This document shows positions 26,535-36,486 of a stretch of DNA of 53,931 bases, piece after piece (positions within the stretch are counted from its first letter, which is position 1; every line of letters begins with the position of its first letter). Source of the DNA: Planctomycetota bacterium (GTDB lineage Bacteria > Planctomycetota > UBA11346); NCBI GenBank assembly GCA_028280785.1, contig JANQLF010000045.1, forward strand, positions 1 to 53,931, in the 5' to 3' direction. Both the position numbers and the translations under genes were made by a program. Below the pieces are notes generated by a model. It saw only the letters and a program-made list of their open reading frames with translations, had not been told where the DNA came from and ran no database searches.

Positions 26535-27995
26535 ATGCTTTTACGTATGTGGATATTGATTTTTACGTCAGTGATCAGTTTAGGTGCTGCTACTTCGATT
26601 AGCCAATACGGTATCACTTGGACCTTTGATAAAGACTACGAAATTGGTCAATACTGCAGTGGTGATTACTGGGTGAAAGGTCCGGTGACGATCATTTCTA
26701 TTGAGAATGATTGGCATACACACGGTTTGTTGCCAGAAGAGGGTCACGACGGATCGATGCTGAATCCCAATGCAGCAGGTAGGCAGGGCTATGATAAGCG
26801 ACTGAAAAATTACGATGCCAAACTCAACATATCCTATCGCAACGGCAAAAAAATCTCAGTAGACAATCCATTGCTTGTTGAAAATAATTCAACGCTGCTG
26901 TCGAGTATTAGTTGGTTATGTAAATCTGATAAAGAAAAGGAGCCAGGCTGCCCGCGTGTTAATGGTGGAACGAAAGCGCCGCGACCGGTCCTGCGCGATA
27001 TAGCTGTCTTAACTGTTGTTGCTGAGATACCTGAAGAAGGGAGTTTCCGTCCAGCTTATTGTGCTGAAGATAAATCTGTGAAATTTAATGTGAAGCAACT
27101 TAAGAAAGAATTATTGTTAAAACTTAAGGCACCGGATTCTGCACCAAAGCTCAGCGACTTAGCTAAGCGCGTTCAGCGTCCGTGGATTGACCATGTCCAT
27201 CAATATTTAGGCGCGATGACCCATCCCACTAACAATATGCCAGAGTATGGGCGTGAAGTGAGTACCTTAATTGGGGTTATGGGTTTAGCGTTGCATCTAG
27301 ATGTGCCTATGACTGAAAAAGAAAAATTATTAATTGGTTATGTGCAGCTTGGCATTGATCTCGCCGGTATCGCTGATGCAGGTGGTTCTTGGCCGTCAAA
27401 TGGTGGTCATCTTATGGGGCGCAAGTGGCCCATTCTATTTGCTGGTTTATTGCTCGATGACAAACATATGAAAAATGTCGGACAATGGAAAACCGGCTTC
27501 CAGGAAGATTTAGATACCTTTTATGTGAGCCAAGCAGATATTGATATGACGCATAGTGCCAAATGGAAGCCAGATAAACGTGCACAAAAATTACCTTATG
27601 AAAAAGAACATCTTGGTTTGCCCGAATGGGGTATTCGTCATGTGAAAGATCCGTGGGCAGATAATTTACATTGGTCGGCAACCTATCGCAGTATTAATCA
27701 ACAGTCTTATCCTGGCTTTGTTTTGTGTGCGCATTTGATGGGGCAACGTAAGGCCTGGAACCACGAACCCTTGTTCGATTTTATAGATCGTTCAATACAT
27801 TTTGGTGCACATAACAACGGCCCAGGCACCAAGCGCTATGCTATTTATACATTTGGTGGAAAATTCATTCATGATATGTGGAAGATGTATCGATCGCAGT
27901 ATGGATGCGTGTGGAATCCAGCAAAAGAGGATGTTTACAGCACTGGTGCCTTGCATTGTGATGACTGTAAATTTCACTGTACGAAAAAAGAATAG
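26535..27995 (+). CDS. Secreted protein of unknown function (QYGITW family member 1)
   Basis: The product is 486 residues. I start it at ATG 26535, which follows a G-rich ribosome binding region and gives a signal peptide (MLLRMWILIFTSVISLGAA). The mature protein begins SISQYGITWTF, with a beta domain to about residue 190 (GDYWVKGPVTI, GSMLNPNAAG), then a helical domain with RKWPILFAGLLLDD and WNHEPLFDFIDR. These motifs recur in the gene at 37838-39757, so the two are paralogues. The helical part looks like an (alpha/alpha) toroid, so a polysaccharide-binding or lyase role is plausible, but I recognise no catalytic motif. The next gene starts 3 nt after the stop. Confidence 0.75.
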   Translation: MLLRMWILIFTSVISLGAATSISQYGITWTFDKDYEIGQYCSGDYWVKGPVTIISIENDWHTHGLLPEEGHDGSMLNPNAAGRQGYDKRLKNYDAKLNISYRNGKKISVDNPLLVENNSTLLSSISWLCKSDKEKEPGCPRVNGGTKAPRPVLRDIAVLTVVAEIPEEGSFRPAYCAEDKSVKFNVKQLKKELLLKLKAPDSAPKLSDLAKRVQRPWIDHVHQYLGAMTHPTNNMPEYGREVSTLIGVMGLALHLDVPMTEKEKLLIGYVQLGIDLAGIADAGGSWPSNGGHLMGRKWPILFAGLLLDDKHMKNVGQWKTGFQEDLDTFYVSQADIDMTHSAKWKPDKRAQKLPYEKEHLGLPEWGIRHVKDPWADNLHWSATYRSINQQSYPGFVLCAHLMGQRKAWNHEPLFDFIDRSIHFGAHNNGPGTKRYAIYTFGGKFIHDMWKMYRSQYGCVWNPAKEDVYSTGALHCDDCKFHCTKKE

Positions 27996-27998
27996 TTG

Positions 27999-30335
27999 AT
28001 GGCGCTTTCACGAAAACAGATTTTAGATGTACTTGTCATGCATCCAAAGACCCTGCGTATACGCATGGGTACGAGCTTAGCACATTATAAGTGGAATACA
28101 TTGCATGCATCGCAACGTCTGCCGAAGGGTGAGTGGCCATGGCGTACTCAAGTCAATAAATCGTTGCCTGATTACACGCTGTGTGCTGGTCAGGTGCCAG
28201 ATGATATTGAAAATAAATACAAGCCTGAACGCAGCGAATCCTTTCAAATAGCATTAAGCGACTCTTATGTTTGTATACGTGGTGCAGATGCACGCGGTTT
28301 ACGTTATGGACTTCAATGCCTGAAGACTTTATTCGAATCAACTAAACAGTTGCCATGTCTTTTTATTGAAGATTGGCCTAGTTTAGACACCCGCGGTGTC
28401 ATGGTAGATCTTGGTCGTATAGCTGAAAAACCGAGCGTGATTAAATCGTTGATTGAGTATTTGGCTCAGCAGCGCGCCAATACCTTAATGTTGTATCTTG
28501 AGGATAAGATTGTCATACCTGGGCATAAAACAATTGCCTCGCCCTTTGCCTATTCGCTCAAGCAAATCAAATCATTGGCTCAGTACGCTGCGCAATATGA
28601 CATCGATCTATTGCCAAGTTTCTCATTATTTGGTCATGCAACACATATATTAAATAAAAAGAAATATGCGCACCTTTCTGATGGGCCTCAGGCTTATCAA
28701 CTCAATCCACTCCATAAAGAAACTAAATCATTATGTGTTGATCATATGAGCGCTTGGAATAAGGCGGTTCCTGATACGACGCTTATGCACATGGGCTGCG
28801 ATGAAACACCATATACTGGTTTATGTGTGCAGACAAAACGCTTTATTCAAAAGCACGGAGAGGCCGAATTCTTTGCTCGCCATGTGCGCTTCTTACATAA
28901 AGAATTAAAAAAACGCGGTCAACGCATGGCTATTTGGGGTGATATGCTGCGTCATCATCCCGATATTATCCCACTGATTCCAAACGATATTATTATTTAT
29001 GATTGGAACTATTCACCGATACCGAAATCGTGGGCTAAGGGCATACGTAAATTACGTAAACGAGGTTTCGAAGTGGTTGTGGTCCCAGCAGCATCGCGCA
29101 GTGCCGAAGTATTTATGCCAGATAAGGTGCATCATCTCGAAAACATTCCGCAATTTATTGAAATGGGTATTGACGAGGGCGCCAGTGGCGTCTTGGTTTC
29201 AACGTGGGAAGCATTTAATTTATTGAACACCTTCAGTCGACTGGGTTATGGGTTGGGAATGAACCTAGCTTGGGAAGGTAATTGTAGTGCAAAAAATGTG
29301 AAGCGCCTGAGTACTGTTGCGGCGGAGTCGGTTTTTGCATCCAATGGTCAACTCTATTTAGACGTGCTCGAGCAACATGGCAGTTCCCATATGTATGCGC
29401 ATTTTCGTCAGGTTCATTGGGATAAGAAAGTAAAAGAAAAGACCTACCATTTAATGTCGCATGAGATTATGCCGACTGATCCGATATTATATGGAACTGC
29501 TGCGGAATCGGAATGGACTCAGAGTTTGGAAGCGCATGCCGGTACGGGTATGGCTCACGCATTAAGTCAGATAAACCATCAGGCGAATAATGCCCAACGC
29601 TTACATGATATGTTTGAATGGTACACGATGTGCAATGGTATTCGATCTTTGCCACGACATATGTATCAACACATTCACCAAGCCTATGCAGCTTGGGAAC
29701 AAGCACATAAACATGTGACTAGTCACGCACTGAGTGAAGCATTAAAAGCAGCGTCGCAATGTCGCAAATTAGCAGAACGCTGTTTGCACTCGGTTCGCCG
29801 TTGGTGGCGCAGTGATCGTTATTTAAATGATTATGAATTTGATCGCTGTTTTCATCGTCGTTGGGATTGGGCCGCGCGCTCTTGTAAAAAATGGGAAGAG
29901 GTTTTACAGCGATCGTTAAAGCAGGTGCAGGCAGGTAAACAACCTGGCGTTTTTAAATACTATGATGACCTGCGCATCCACTTTGTTCGTATGCCACATA
30001 CGGCTAGTGAAGTAAATATTTTAGTCATAGAAGTTGATGCCCAGCAAAAATCACAAAATTGGGATACCTTTATTAATTTACATGCATTTCAGTTGCCAAA
30101 CACCGATTATTGTTATGGGTTTATTGCGCCAATGCAGCCAAAGCGTTTGCGCTGTCGTATAACACGAACCCAAACACCATGGCATATCAAGCAACTCCAA
30201 TGGTCTGAATATAAGCTACCGCAATTGGGGAGTACCGATGCCACATTTAGCTGCAGTGAGTATCAGCTCGGTGCCAAACAGCGTGATTTGACGCTCAAGC
30301 TCGACGATGCTGCTCAGGCATTCATAAGTTTATAG
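27999..30335 (+). CDS. GH20-like beta-N-acetylhexosaminidase
   Basis: The product is 778 residues. The ATG at 27999 is preferred to the in-frame TTG just before it. Residues about 55-120 form the GH20 N-terminal beta domain (YVCIRGADARGLRYGLQCL), and the TIM barrel starts at DWPSLDTRGVMVDLG. The catalytic pair Asp268-Glu269 is in HMGCDETPY, matching the substrate-assisted mechanism of GH20. After the barrel come ~350 residues of helical and then strand-rich sequence. There is no signal peptide, so action on imported oligosaccharides is likely. Expected substrates are terminal beta-GlcNAc or GalNAc. It follows the preceding secreted-protein gene by 3 nt. Confidence 0.82.
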   Translation: MALSRKQILDVLVMHPKTLRIRMGTSLAHYKWNTLHASQRLPKGEWPWRTQVNKSLPDYTLCAGQVPDDIENKYKPERSESFQIALSDSYVCIRGADARGLRYGLQCLKTLFESTKQLPCLFIEDWPSLDTRGVMVDLGRIAEKPSVIKSLIEYLAQQRANTLMLYLEDKIVIPGHKTIASPFAYSLKQIKSLAQYAAQYDIDLLPSFSLFGHATHILNKKKYAHLSDGPQAYQLNPLHKETKSLCVDHMSAWNKAVPDTTLMHMGCDETPYTGLCVQTKRFIQKHGEAEFFARHVRFLHKELKKRGQRMAIWGDMLRHHPDIIPLIPNDIIIYDWNYSPIPKSWAKGIRKLRKRGFEVVVVPAASRSAEVFMPDKVHHLENIPQFIEMGIDEGASGVLVSTWEAFNLLNTFSRLGYGLGMNLAWEGNCSAKNVKRLSTVAAESVFASNGQLYLDVLEQHGSSHMYAHFRQVHWDKKVKEKTYHLMSHEIMPTDPILYGTAAESEWTQSLEAHAGTGMAHALSQINHQANNAQRLHDMFEWYTMCNGIRSLPRHMYQHIHQAYAAWEQAHKHVTSHALSEALKAASQCRKLAERCLHSVRRWWRSDRYLNDYEFDRCFHRRWDWAARSCKKWEEVLQRSLKQVQAGKQPGVFKYYDDLRIHFVRMPHTASEVNILVIEVDAQQKSQNWDTFINLHAFQLPNTDYCYGFIAPMQPKRLRCRITRTQTPWHIKQLQWSEYKLPQLGSTDATFSCSEYQLGAKQRDLTLKLDDAAQAFISL

Positions 30336-30446
30336 CGCTAAGTCATGCAAGAGACGGCACTTGAGTTCCAGTCACAAATCCTATCGCGCCCCATTTAACT
30401 AGTGAAGTAACACGGGTTATCAACTTTACACTAGGTGGGCGCATCA

Positions 30447-33407
30447 ATGAGTGACGAGCAGGTAGCGACAAATGAATCTGCCGGCATCAAGCAGCATTTG
30501 GTCAGACATGGCTTGTTGTTTTTCATCATTATTTCCGCCGTCATTCATTTGACCGGTATCTCCCCAGCCATCATCGAACGACTGATCCCCGAAGAAAAAC
30601 CGGTACAAATGAGCGAGGCTGAATTAGCGGCCTTGGCTGCTGAAAAGGCTAAACAAGAACAGCTGCAAATAATGCAGATGAAAAAGCAGACCTTACGTGA
30701 GCAAATGGAAGACAGTTTTAAATCAATTGCCGAAGGTGTTGAGGAAGAAGTTGTTGAAGAGGTTTGGGATAAAGTCGAAGTTAAAATTGATGAACGTTTT
30801 GATCGACTCGAAGACATGATGAATCAAGAAGAGTATGATTTAGAAGCCTTCTCTGATGATTACATGGATGCATCGGCTAGCATGTTTGAAGAAACTGCTG
30901 ATATATTAAAAAGTATTTTACGCGAAGAGTTGGTCGCAACGATGGTTAAGCAGATTAAAAAAGAAACCAATCCCAAAATGGCGAAACAAATGGAGAAGCG
31001 CTTTGAGGAGTATCAAGGCAAGCGCGAATCCGATCGTTTAACCGCTGCGGCGAAACGAGATACTAAGCGTAGGCGTGACGCAGCAAAAAAAGAAGTGGAA
31101 AAGTTAAAGAGCGATACGGCTCGTTTGGCTAAAGAGCAAGAGCAGTTAACGCAATTAGAAAAAAATCCCAATGCGAAAAAAGAACAAGTCGCTAAAAAGC
31201 AGGGAGCACTTAATAAAAAGTCTGAGTCAATTGAAAAACGACTAGAGGCAGTCAAAAAGGAAATAGCCGAGACCACACCGGATGTTGCCGAGCGGAATAA
31301 AGATAAACTTGAAACCGACGCGCTAAAAAAGGCTCAGGATAAGCAGAAGCAATCACTTGATGAACTAACTAAAAAAGAGTCAGCGCAAAAACCAATGCAG
31401 GAAGCAACGCAGGCTTTGAAAGAGCTGGCAAAAGATTTAAGCGATCTCAGTAAAGATATGCATAAGGGCGAAGCTATAGATGAAATCGCTAAGGCAGCGA
31501 TGAAGAAAATCATTGAAGAGCAGTTAAAGAAGAAGACGCAAGACAACTTTGATAAGGAACTCAAGGATTCCCTGGTGCCAGAAAGCACCAAGCGTCTGGT
31601 TGAAGAGTCAAAGCGCTATCTTGATGACTATAAAATGGATAAGGATGCTGAGTTGTTGGCAAAACTACAAGAAGAAGTTGCCAAGGAGTTAGCAGAAGGA
31701 TTGCCAGAAGCGATGAAGGACAGTGCGGCCGATTTAATTGCGAAGCAAGCCGAGCAAAAACATAAACTCGATGATGTCAAAAAATCAGAGTCAGAGGCAG
31801 TTAAAAAATCAGCTCAAGCTATGAGTGGCGAATTAAATCGTCAGGACAAGCAGCGAAAGGGCGAGACGGCGGCGACAGTCAAAGCAGTGGCACGTTCAGC
31901 TAAATTAGGCGACATGACTGAAGCGATGAATGAATTGAAAGCGAAGTTGGACATGATGATGAAAGCAGAATCGATGGCCAGTGCGCTGCGTGAAGGTCGT
32001 GGCGATATGGGTGAGCTGGGTGAAATGATGTCGATGATGGAAATGATGGACGGTGGTAGCGGTAGTGGGTCTTTGCCGCCGGGGATGAGTGTGCCTTTTA
32101 GTTTACCTATTCCTGGTAAAGGCGGCCCATTTAACGCGAAATCATTTCAAGAAATGCTCGAATTATCACGCGCACGTCAAAACCCCGAAGCCGTCTACGA
32201 AGATATTCAGCGACGTGCCAAAGAATTGGTTTCGATGGGTGATGCGTTCCCAGAAAAACGTAGCGTCGTCATAATTGATCCACGCAAGCAAGAAGAAGAG
32301 TCGGAAGTGGCAGAGAAAGAAGAGCGCAAGTTGGCTGAACCGAAGTTCAAGCCAATTAAGTTTGGCTTTGCTACTATGGTTCGTGATGACATTACATTAG
32401 ACGGTGATTTAAGCGATTGGGATTTAGATCGTGGCATGCTTGGGCAAATGACCAAAGGCAAGGGCGCAGCTGATATTACCTTACCTGAAGATAAGGCGGT
32501 TAAATTTTATTTAAAGTGGAGTCATAAAGGATTTTATTTAGCAGCTGAAATGCCTGATCCAATAAAAACGCCACCGCCGAATACACCAAAATTGTGGAAT
32601 GGTGACTGTGTCGAGATCTGGTTGGATACCGCCAATCGACGTGGTTTGGAAATGAATTATTGGGAAGCTATTCACTGTTTTGCTGCTCCGTATGGAAGCA
32701 TCGCAGAACCAAATATTGTCAGTTCCTTTGGTCATGGTTGGGCCATGCGCAATATGCCGAATTCAAATGGGAAATTTGATCGCAATACCAAAACTGGTAT
32801 TCAATTAGGCCATAAGAAAACCGCGACGGGTTATAATATTGAGATATTTATTCCACAGTTACTACTCAAAGGCCCAAAATTTGCTGCCGGTAAATACTTG
32901 AGTTTCCATGTCTCTTTCAATGGTTTTGAGGGTAAAAATATTTCATGGGTTAAACGCGTCAGTGGTGACTTCCACCGACCCGACCAATGGGGTGATATTA
33001 TTTTATTAGGTTCAGATGCAGAAGTGACCTTTTGTAAGGACAGCGAAGGTGAAGAAGCATTGGACATCTTCGTCCCAGGTGAGCCGGTGCATGTGCGTGT
33101 TTCGGATCCTGACATGAATATTGACCCACGTTTTGAAGATCAAATTGCCGTTAATGTCATTGGTGCTGGTGGTCATGCACAAATGTTAGTGCTTGGGGAA
33201 ACTGAAAAAGACAGTGGTACCTTTGTCGGTGGTTTGAATACCCATTCAGCGTACATCGGTTTGAAAAAGGATTCATTGCCGGTTGTGCCGGGTCAGTTTA
33301 TTCGAGCCATTTATATTGATCAGCGTCGTGGTTATGGTGAGTTGAATGAACGCCTTGAGCACGATCTGCATGCCAGTTGGCCTACCTTACGTCTCAGTAA
33401 AAACTAA
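30447..33407 (+). CDS. Membrane-anchored coiled-coil protein with CBM9-type carbohydrate-binding domain
   Basis: The product is 986 residues from ATG 30447 (AGGTGGG 8 nt upstream; an in-frame GTG lies at 30435). One transmembrane helix (about 21-43) is followed by ~480 residues rich in Lys, Glu, Ala and Gln with heptad-like patterns, i.e. a long coiled coil. A Met/Gly-rich linker (about 525-560) leads to a CBM9-like domain (about 637-850; DITLDGDLSDWD, WNGDCVEIWLDT). A final beta domain (about 855-986; VRVSDPDMNIDP, ETEKDSGTFVGG) ends the protein. It is followed 18 nt later by exbB and exbD, which take the place where tonB or tolA would stand. I infer a periplasm-spanning protein driven by ExbBD and contacting glycans. 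Confidence 0.8.
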   Translation: MSDEQVATNESAGIKQHLVRHGLLFFIIISAVIHLTGISPAIIERLIPEEKPVQMSEAELAALAAEKAKQEQLQIMQMKKQTLREQMEDSFKSIAEGVEEEVVEEVWDKVEVKIDERFDRLEDMMNQEEYDLEAFSDDYMDASASMFEETADILKSILREELVATMVKQIKKETNPKMAKQMEKRFEEYQGKRESDRLTAAAKRDTKRRRDAAKKEVEKLKSDTARLAKEQEQLTQLEKNPNAKKEQVAKKQGALNKKSESIEKRLEAVKKEIAETTPDVAERNKDKLETDALKKAQDKQKQSLDELTKKESAQKPMQEATQALKELAKDLSDLSKDMHKGEAIDEIAKAAMKKIIEEQLKKKTQDNFDKELKDSLVPESTKRLVEESKRYLDDYKMDKDAELLAKLQEEVAKELAEGLPEAMKDSAADLIAKQAEQKHKLDDVKKSESEAVKKSAQAMSGELNRQDKQRKGETAATVKAVARSAKLGDMTEAMNELKAKLDMMMKAESMASALREGRGDMGELGEMMSMMEMMDGGSGSGSLPPGMSVPFSLPIPGKGGPFNAKSFQEMLELSRARQNPEAVYEDIQRRAKELVSMGDAFPEKRSVVIIDPRKQEEESEVAEKEERKLAEPKFKPIKFGFATMVRDDITLDGDLSDWDLDRGMLGQMTKGKGAADITLPEDKAVKFYLKWSHKGFYLAAEMPDPIKTPPPNTPKLWNGDCVEIWLDTANRRGLEMNYWEAIHCFAAPYGSIAEPNIVSSFGHGWAMRNMPNSNGKFDRNTKTGIQLGHKKTATGYNIEIFIPQLLLKGPKFAAGKYLSFHVSFNGFEGKNISWVKRVSGDFHRPDQWGDIILLGSDAEVTFCKDSEGEEALDIFVPGEPVHVRVSDPDMNIDPRFEDQIAVNVIGAGGHAQMLVLGETEKDSGTFVGGLNTHSAYIGLKKDSLPVVPGQFIRAIYIDQRRGYGELNERLEHDLHASWPTLRLSKN

Positions 33408-33425
33408 TTAAAGGATACGAACGCA

Positions 33426-34106
33426 ATGTCTATTTTTATTGATAAGATTTTCGAAGCTGGTGGTAGTATGGTGCCCCTGGCAATTTGCTCAGTGGTGAGC
33501 ATTGCCGTAATTATCGAGCGAGCCGTTCATCTTAAAAAGAAAAATGTCATTGAGGATGATCTCATTAAAGCAGTCAGTGAACACGTGAAAAAGGGTGACT
33601 ATGACGCCGCACGTAAGACAGGCGCTGCTTCACCGACGATATTTGGAACTATTGTCGATAAAGGCATTGAAGTTCACGAAATTGAGGGCAGCGATTTAGA
33701 CACTGCCTTGACAGAAACCAGCTCACGTGAATTACCACAGTTAGAAAAGTTTTTGAATGTGTTGGCCTTAATTGGCAGCATCGCACCGTTGCTCGGTCTA
33801 TTCGGTACTGTTTATGGCATGATTTTATCATTTGATGAAATTGCCAAAGAGAGTGTTGATAAGGAATTAATGGCCAAGGGTATTTCGGTGGCATTGATTA
33901 CCACGGGAACGGGTTTGCTCATCGCTATTCCGGCAATTATTGCTAATAATTATTTCCGTGGTCGCGTTGATTATTTTTATCGTGAAGTTGAAGAGGGTAT
34001 TTTGCAAATTATGCGGGCTTTTCATGTCGCTCATAAAAGCGACGACGAAGAGCCTGAAGAGTCCGATGCCGGTGAGGGCGATGTAGAGGCAGGAGCCCCG
34101 GCGTGA
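33426..34106 (+). CDS. exbB: ExbB/TolQ/MotA-family proton channel protein
   Basis: The product is 226 residues. AAAGGA lies 10 nt before the ATG. Three transmembrane helices are visible (about 13-30, 105-130, 150-172). The second and third have the family signature: [19 protein letters not shown] and [22 protein letters not shown]. This is the proton-channel subunit that energises TonB-, TolA- or Agl-type partners together with ExbD. The C-terminus is unusually acidic ([16 protein letters not shown]). It overlaps the exbD start by 4 nt. The symbol denotes the family; TolQ-type function is possible. Confidence 0.9.
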   Translation: MSIFIDKIFEAGGSMVPLAICSVVSIAVIIERAVHLKKKNVIEDDLIKAVSEHVKKGDYDAARKTGAASPTIFGTIVDKGIEVHEIEGSDLDTALTETSSRELPQLEKFLNVLALIGSIAPLLGLFGTVYGMILSFDEIAKESVDKELMAKGISVALITTGTGLLIAIPAIIANNYFRGRVDYFYREVEEGILQIMRAFHVAHKSDDEEPEESDAGEGDVEAGAPA

Positions 34107-34543
34107 GTAAAATTCAACGCAAGTCCGGGCATGCGGTTCAAGGCGCTGATTTAACGCCGATGATCGACGTGGTGTTTTTGCTCTTAGTATTTTTCATGGT
34201 GGCAACGAATTTTGTCGAAGAGACCCAGCAGTTTAATGTTGAATTGCCTAAGGCTGAGGAAGCTGAGACGGTGAAGGAAGAGCAGACGCTGTCCGTTGTT
34301 GTGCACAAGTTCGATCAAGAGGTCCCAGCAGACGAGCGTGTTATATTTCGCGTCAATCAAGAAGAGACCAAACGCGCAGATCTGTTTAATGATATAAAAA
34401 AAGTAGTAGATAGTATAAAAGATTTAAAGTCAGTCGTTATTAAGGCAGACAAAAATGCACGCTACCAAGATATTATTTCCGTGATAAGCTGTCTCAATGC
34501 TTTGGAGGTCGAGAATTTCAACCTCGCTGTCATGGGGAATTAA
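34103..34543 (+). CDS. exbD: ExbD/TolR-family biopolymer transport protein
   Basis: The product is 146 residues, starting at a GTG that overlaps the exbB stop. After a short cytoplasmic tail a single transmembrane helix begins with [19 protein letters not shown], where Asp22 is the conserved proton-carrying residue. The periplasmic part ends with [20 protein letters not shown], the usual ExbD/TolR pattern. It works with ExbB to convert proton flow into force on a partner, here probably the coiled-coil/CBM9 protein. The next gene starts 3 nt later. Confidence 0.9.
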   Translation: MSKIQRKSGHAVQGADLTPMIDVVFLLLVFFMVATNFVEETQQFNVELPKAEEAETVKEEQTLSVVVHKFDQEVPADERVIFRVNQEETKRADLFNDIKKVVDSIKDLKSVVIKADKNARYQDIISVISCLNALEVENFNLAVMGN

Positions 34544-34546
34544 AAC

Positions 34547-36319
34547 ATGCGTTATTTTTGTATGCTTACGTTGTTATGTTGGGTTATGAACATGACGGCG
34601 GCCGAAGTCTATTATATTGATTTTGAAAAGGGTTCAGACAGTAATATTGGAACCTCAGCGAAGAAGCCATTTAAACGAGCACCCGGTGATCCCAAGGCCG
34701 AAGCTAATGCGGCAGCCGTAAAATTACAAGCTGGCGATAAGGTATTATTCAAGGGCGGTGTAACGTATAACGGAACCATAGTCATTACCGCTGTTGGTAC
34801 TAAAGAGGCGCCAGTTATTTTTGACGGTAATTCAGATGAGTCCTACGGTAAGGGTCAAGCTATACTCGATGGGTCTCAGCGCGTAGTGAAATGGGAGAAA
34901 TGCAAAAGTGCTGATGACTGTCATGGGAACAGTAATTTTAAAAATATTTGGAAGGCAAGCTTGCCTGCCGGTATTAAAGCCTGGGAAGCGGGTTTATTAC
35001 AGGATGATCAAAATTTAGCCTTATCGCAATACCCAACGCCATCCGATTTTAATTTTAACGATGCGCATCGTGAATTTGTGCAAACAACCGGGACTCAACT
35101 GAAGATTAATGCGGCAACACATCCAATCTTAAAGGAGCTTGGCGGTAAGGATTTAGTCGGTGCGTATATTCAAGCTTTCCGTTCGACTAATCGTGTCGAT
35201 GCGCGTAAAATTAAAGCTTGGGATGAGAAGACGGGCACCGTCTCTTTCGATAAGTTAGGAACTAAGCCGTATAAAAACAAAGGTGCGATTGCCATTACCA
35301 ATAGTATGCACAGCAAAGTCTTCGACCATCCGGGTGAATATGTAGTGATGGAAGACGAAAAAGAGCCGACGGTTTATTTGTGGCCGTTGGATGGCAAGGA
35401 TCCGAACAAAGTGAACGTTATTTGTGCAGTTGAAGATACCTGCCTGCTTATTAAAGCGAAGACCCAGTATATCCACGTGAAAGGTTTTAATATAAAAAAT
35501 TATCGTGTGGCCATGACCAATTATGTAAAAGGTCACTGGAATAATGACGCAGATCGCAGCCATGGATTATATGTGGCGAATAATCTTATCGAACGCATTC
35601 GTCAACGCAGCTATGGTACTGCTTGTTATTTCATTCAACTGCAGGATGCGGTGTTTGAGAATAATGAGCTGATCAATTTCTTTAAACAACGTGGCATTGG
35701 ACTGCACACTGTGTGGAATTGTTCAATTCGTAATAATCGATTGGATACCGTTGGTCGTACACCGATTATTTACTATATGGGTTACGACAGTGAAATTGTT
35801 GGCAATCGCGTTTCAAATTGCACGGGTGTGCATAGTAACGGCATGTCGATTTACGTGAATAGTAGAAACATGTTAGTTGCCGATAATGTGGTCTGGAATA
35901 GTAATGTTCCTTTTACCTGTAATGAGACCGAAGGATTAACGGTACGTAATAATGTTTTCCACACCAAGGGAGCTCAACCCATCGCTTTTTGGCAAGGAGT
36001 TTTTGGTGATGTGTTAGTTGAGAATAATATTCTCATTGGATCAAATAAAAAATCTGGATTTACGATCGGCGGTCTTGGCGATAAGACCGGTAAAACCTTC
36101 GCTAAGATGAAGGTCACGATCAAAAATAATATTATGGATGGCCCACTGATTCAGGTCATGACCGGTAAACCGTGGTCCAAGAACGTAACAGTAGATGGCA
36201 ACATCTATCTGGTAGATCGAGACGACTATGTCTTGGGTGAAAATGAACGCGTTGAGACCGATTTGAAGAAGCTGGTCTCTGGGGTTGAGGACAACACTTA
36301 CAAGCGCCTAGTCCCATAA
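34547..36319 (+). CDS. Secreted right-handed beta-helix protein (polysaccharide-lyase-like)
   Basis: The product is 590 residues. A signal peptide (ending NMTAA) is followed by a DUF1565-like start (YYIDFEKGSDSNIGTSAKKPF), typical of exported parallel beta-helix proteins. From about residue 290 the coils are evident: repeated N-rich rungs such as VENNILIGSN, VFENNELINFF, IRNNRLD and VADNVVWNSNV. Such helices occur in pectate, alginate and chondroitin lyases and in GH28-type hydrolases. I cannot assign catalytic residues. It is packed 3 nt behind exbD and so probably belongs to the same transcript. Confidence 0.82.
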   Translation: MRYFCMLTLLCWVMNMTAAEVYYIDFEKGSDSNIGTSAKKPFKRAPGDPKAEANAAAVKLQAGDKVLFKGGVTYNGTIVITAVGTKEAPVIFDGNSDESYGKGQAILDGSQRVVKWEKCKSADDCHGNSNFKNIWKASLPAGIKAWEAGLLQDDQNLALSQYPTPSDFNFNDAHREFVQTTGTQLKINAATHPILKELGGKDLVGAYIQAFRSTNRVDARKIKAWDEKTGTVSFDKLGTKPYKNKGAIAITNSMHSKVFDHPGEYVVMEDEKEPTVYLWPLDGKDPNKVNVICAVEDTCLLIKAKTQYIHVKGFNIKNYRVAMTNYVKGHWNNDADRSHGLYVANNLIERIRQRSYGTACYFIQLQDAVFENNELINFFKQRGIGLHTVWNCSIRNNRLDTVGRTPIIYYMGYDSEIVGNRVSNCTGVHSNGMSIYVNSRNMLVADNVVWNSNVPFTCNETEGLTVRNNVFHTKGAQPIAFWQGVFGDVLVENNILIGSNKKSGFTIGGLGDKTGKTFAKMKVTIKNNIMDGPLIQVMTGKPWSKNVTVDGNIYLVDRDDYVLGENERVETDLKKLVSGVEDNTYKRLVP

Positions 36320-36486
36320 ATTTCTTATGTAACGAGACTTAGAACGTACCTCCTTGAGGGTCCCGGGAATACCATCAGCGAAATGGATAAGCAATTCGCT
36401 AAAGTGGATATTGTCCATTTTACGCATTTGTGTATCTAATAAACGTTAACGTGTATTCACCTGTCGTGACTGAATGGAGGCCGGCG

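Noticed and set aside
30545..31591. Several long minus-strand open frames inside the coiled-coil gene
   Set aside because: They mirror the biased Lys/Glu-rich plus-strand codons, have no ribosome binding sites and no domain-like sequence.
34103..34543. ExbD-type gene as evidence for a full TonB system
   Set aside because: No TonB C-terminal domain, TonB box or TonB-dependent receptor is visible in the window.
36380..36425. Small hairpins (AGCGAA/TTCGCT and a TGGA/TCCA stem) after the beta-helix gene
   Set aside because: Short stems with long loops and no T tract; not convincing as a terminator or riboswitch.
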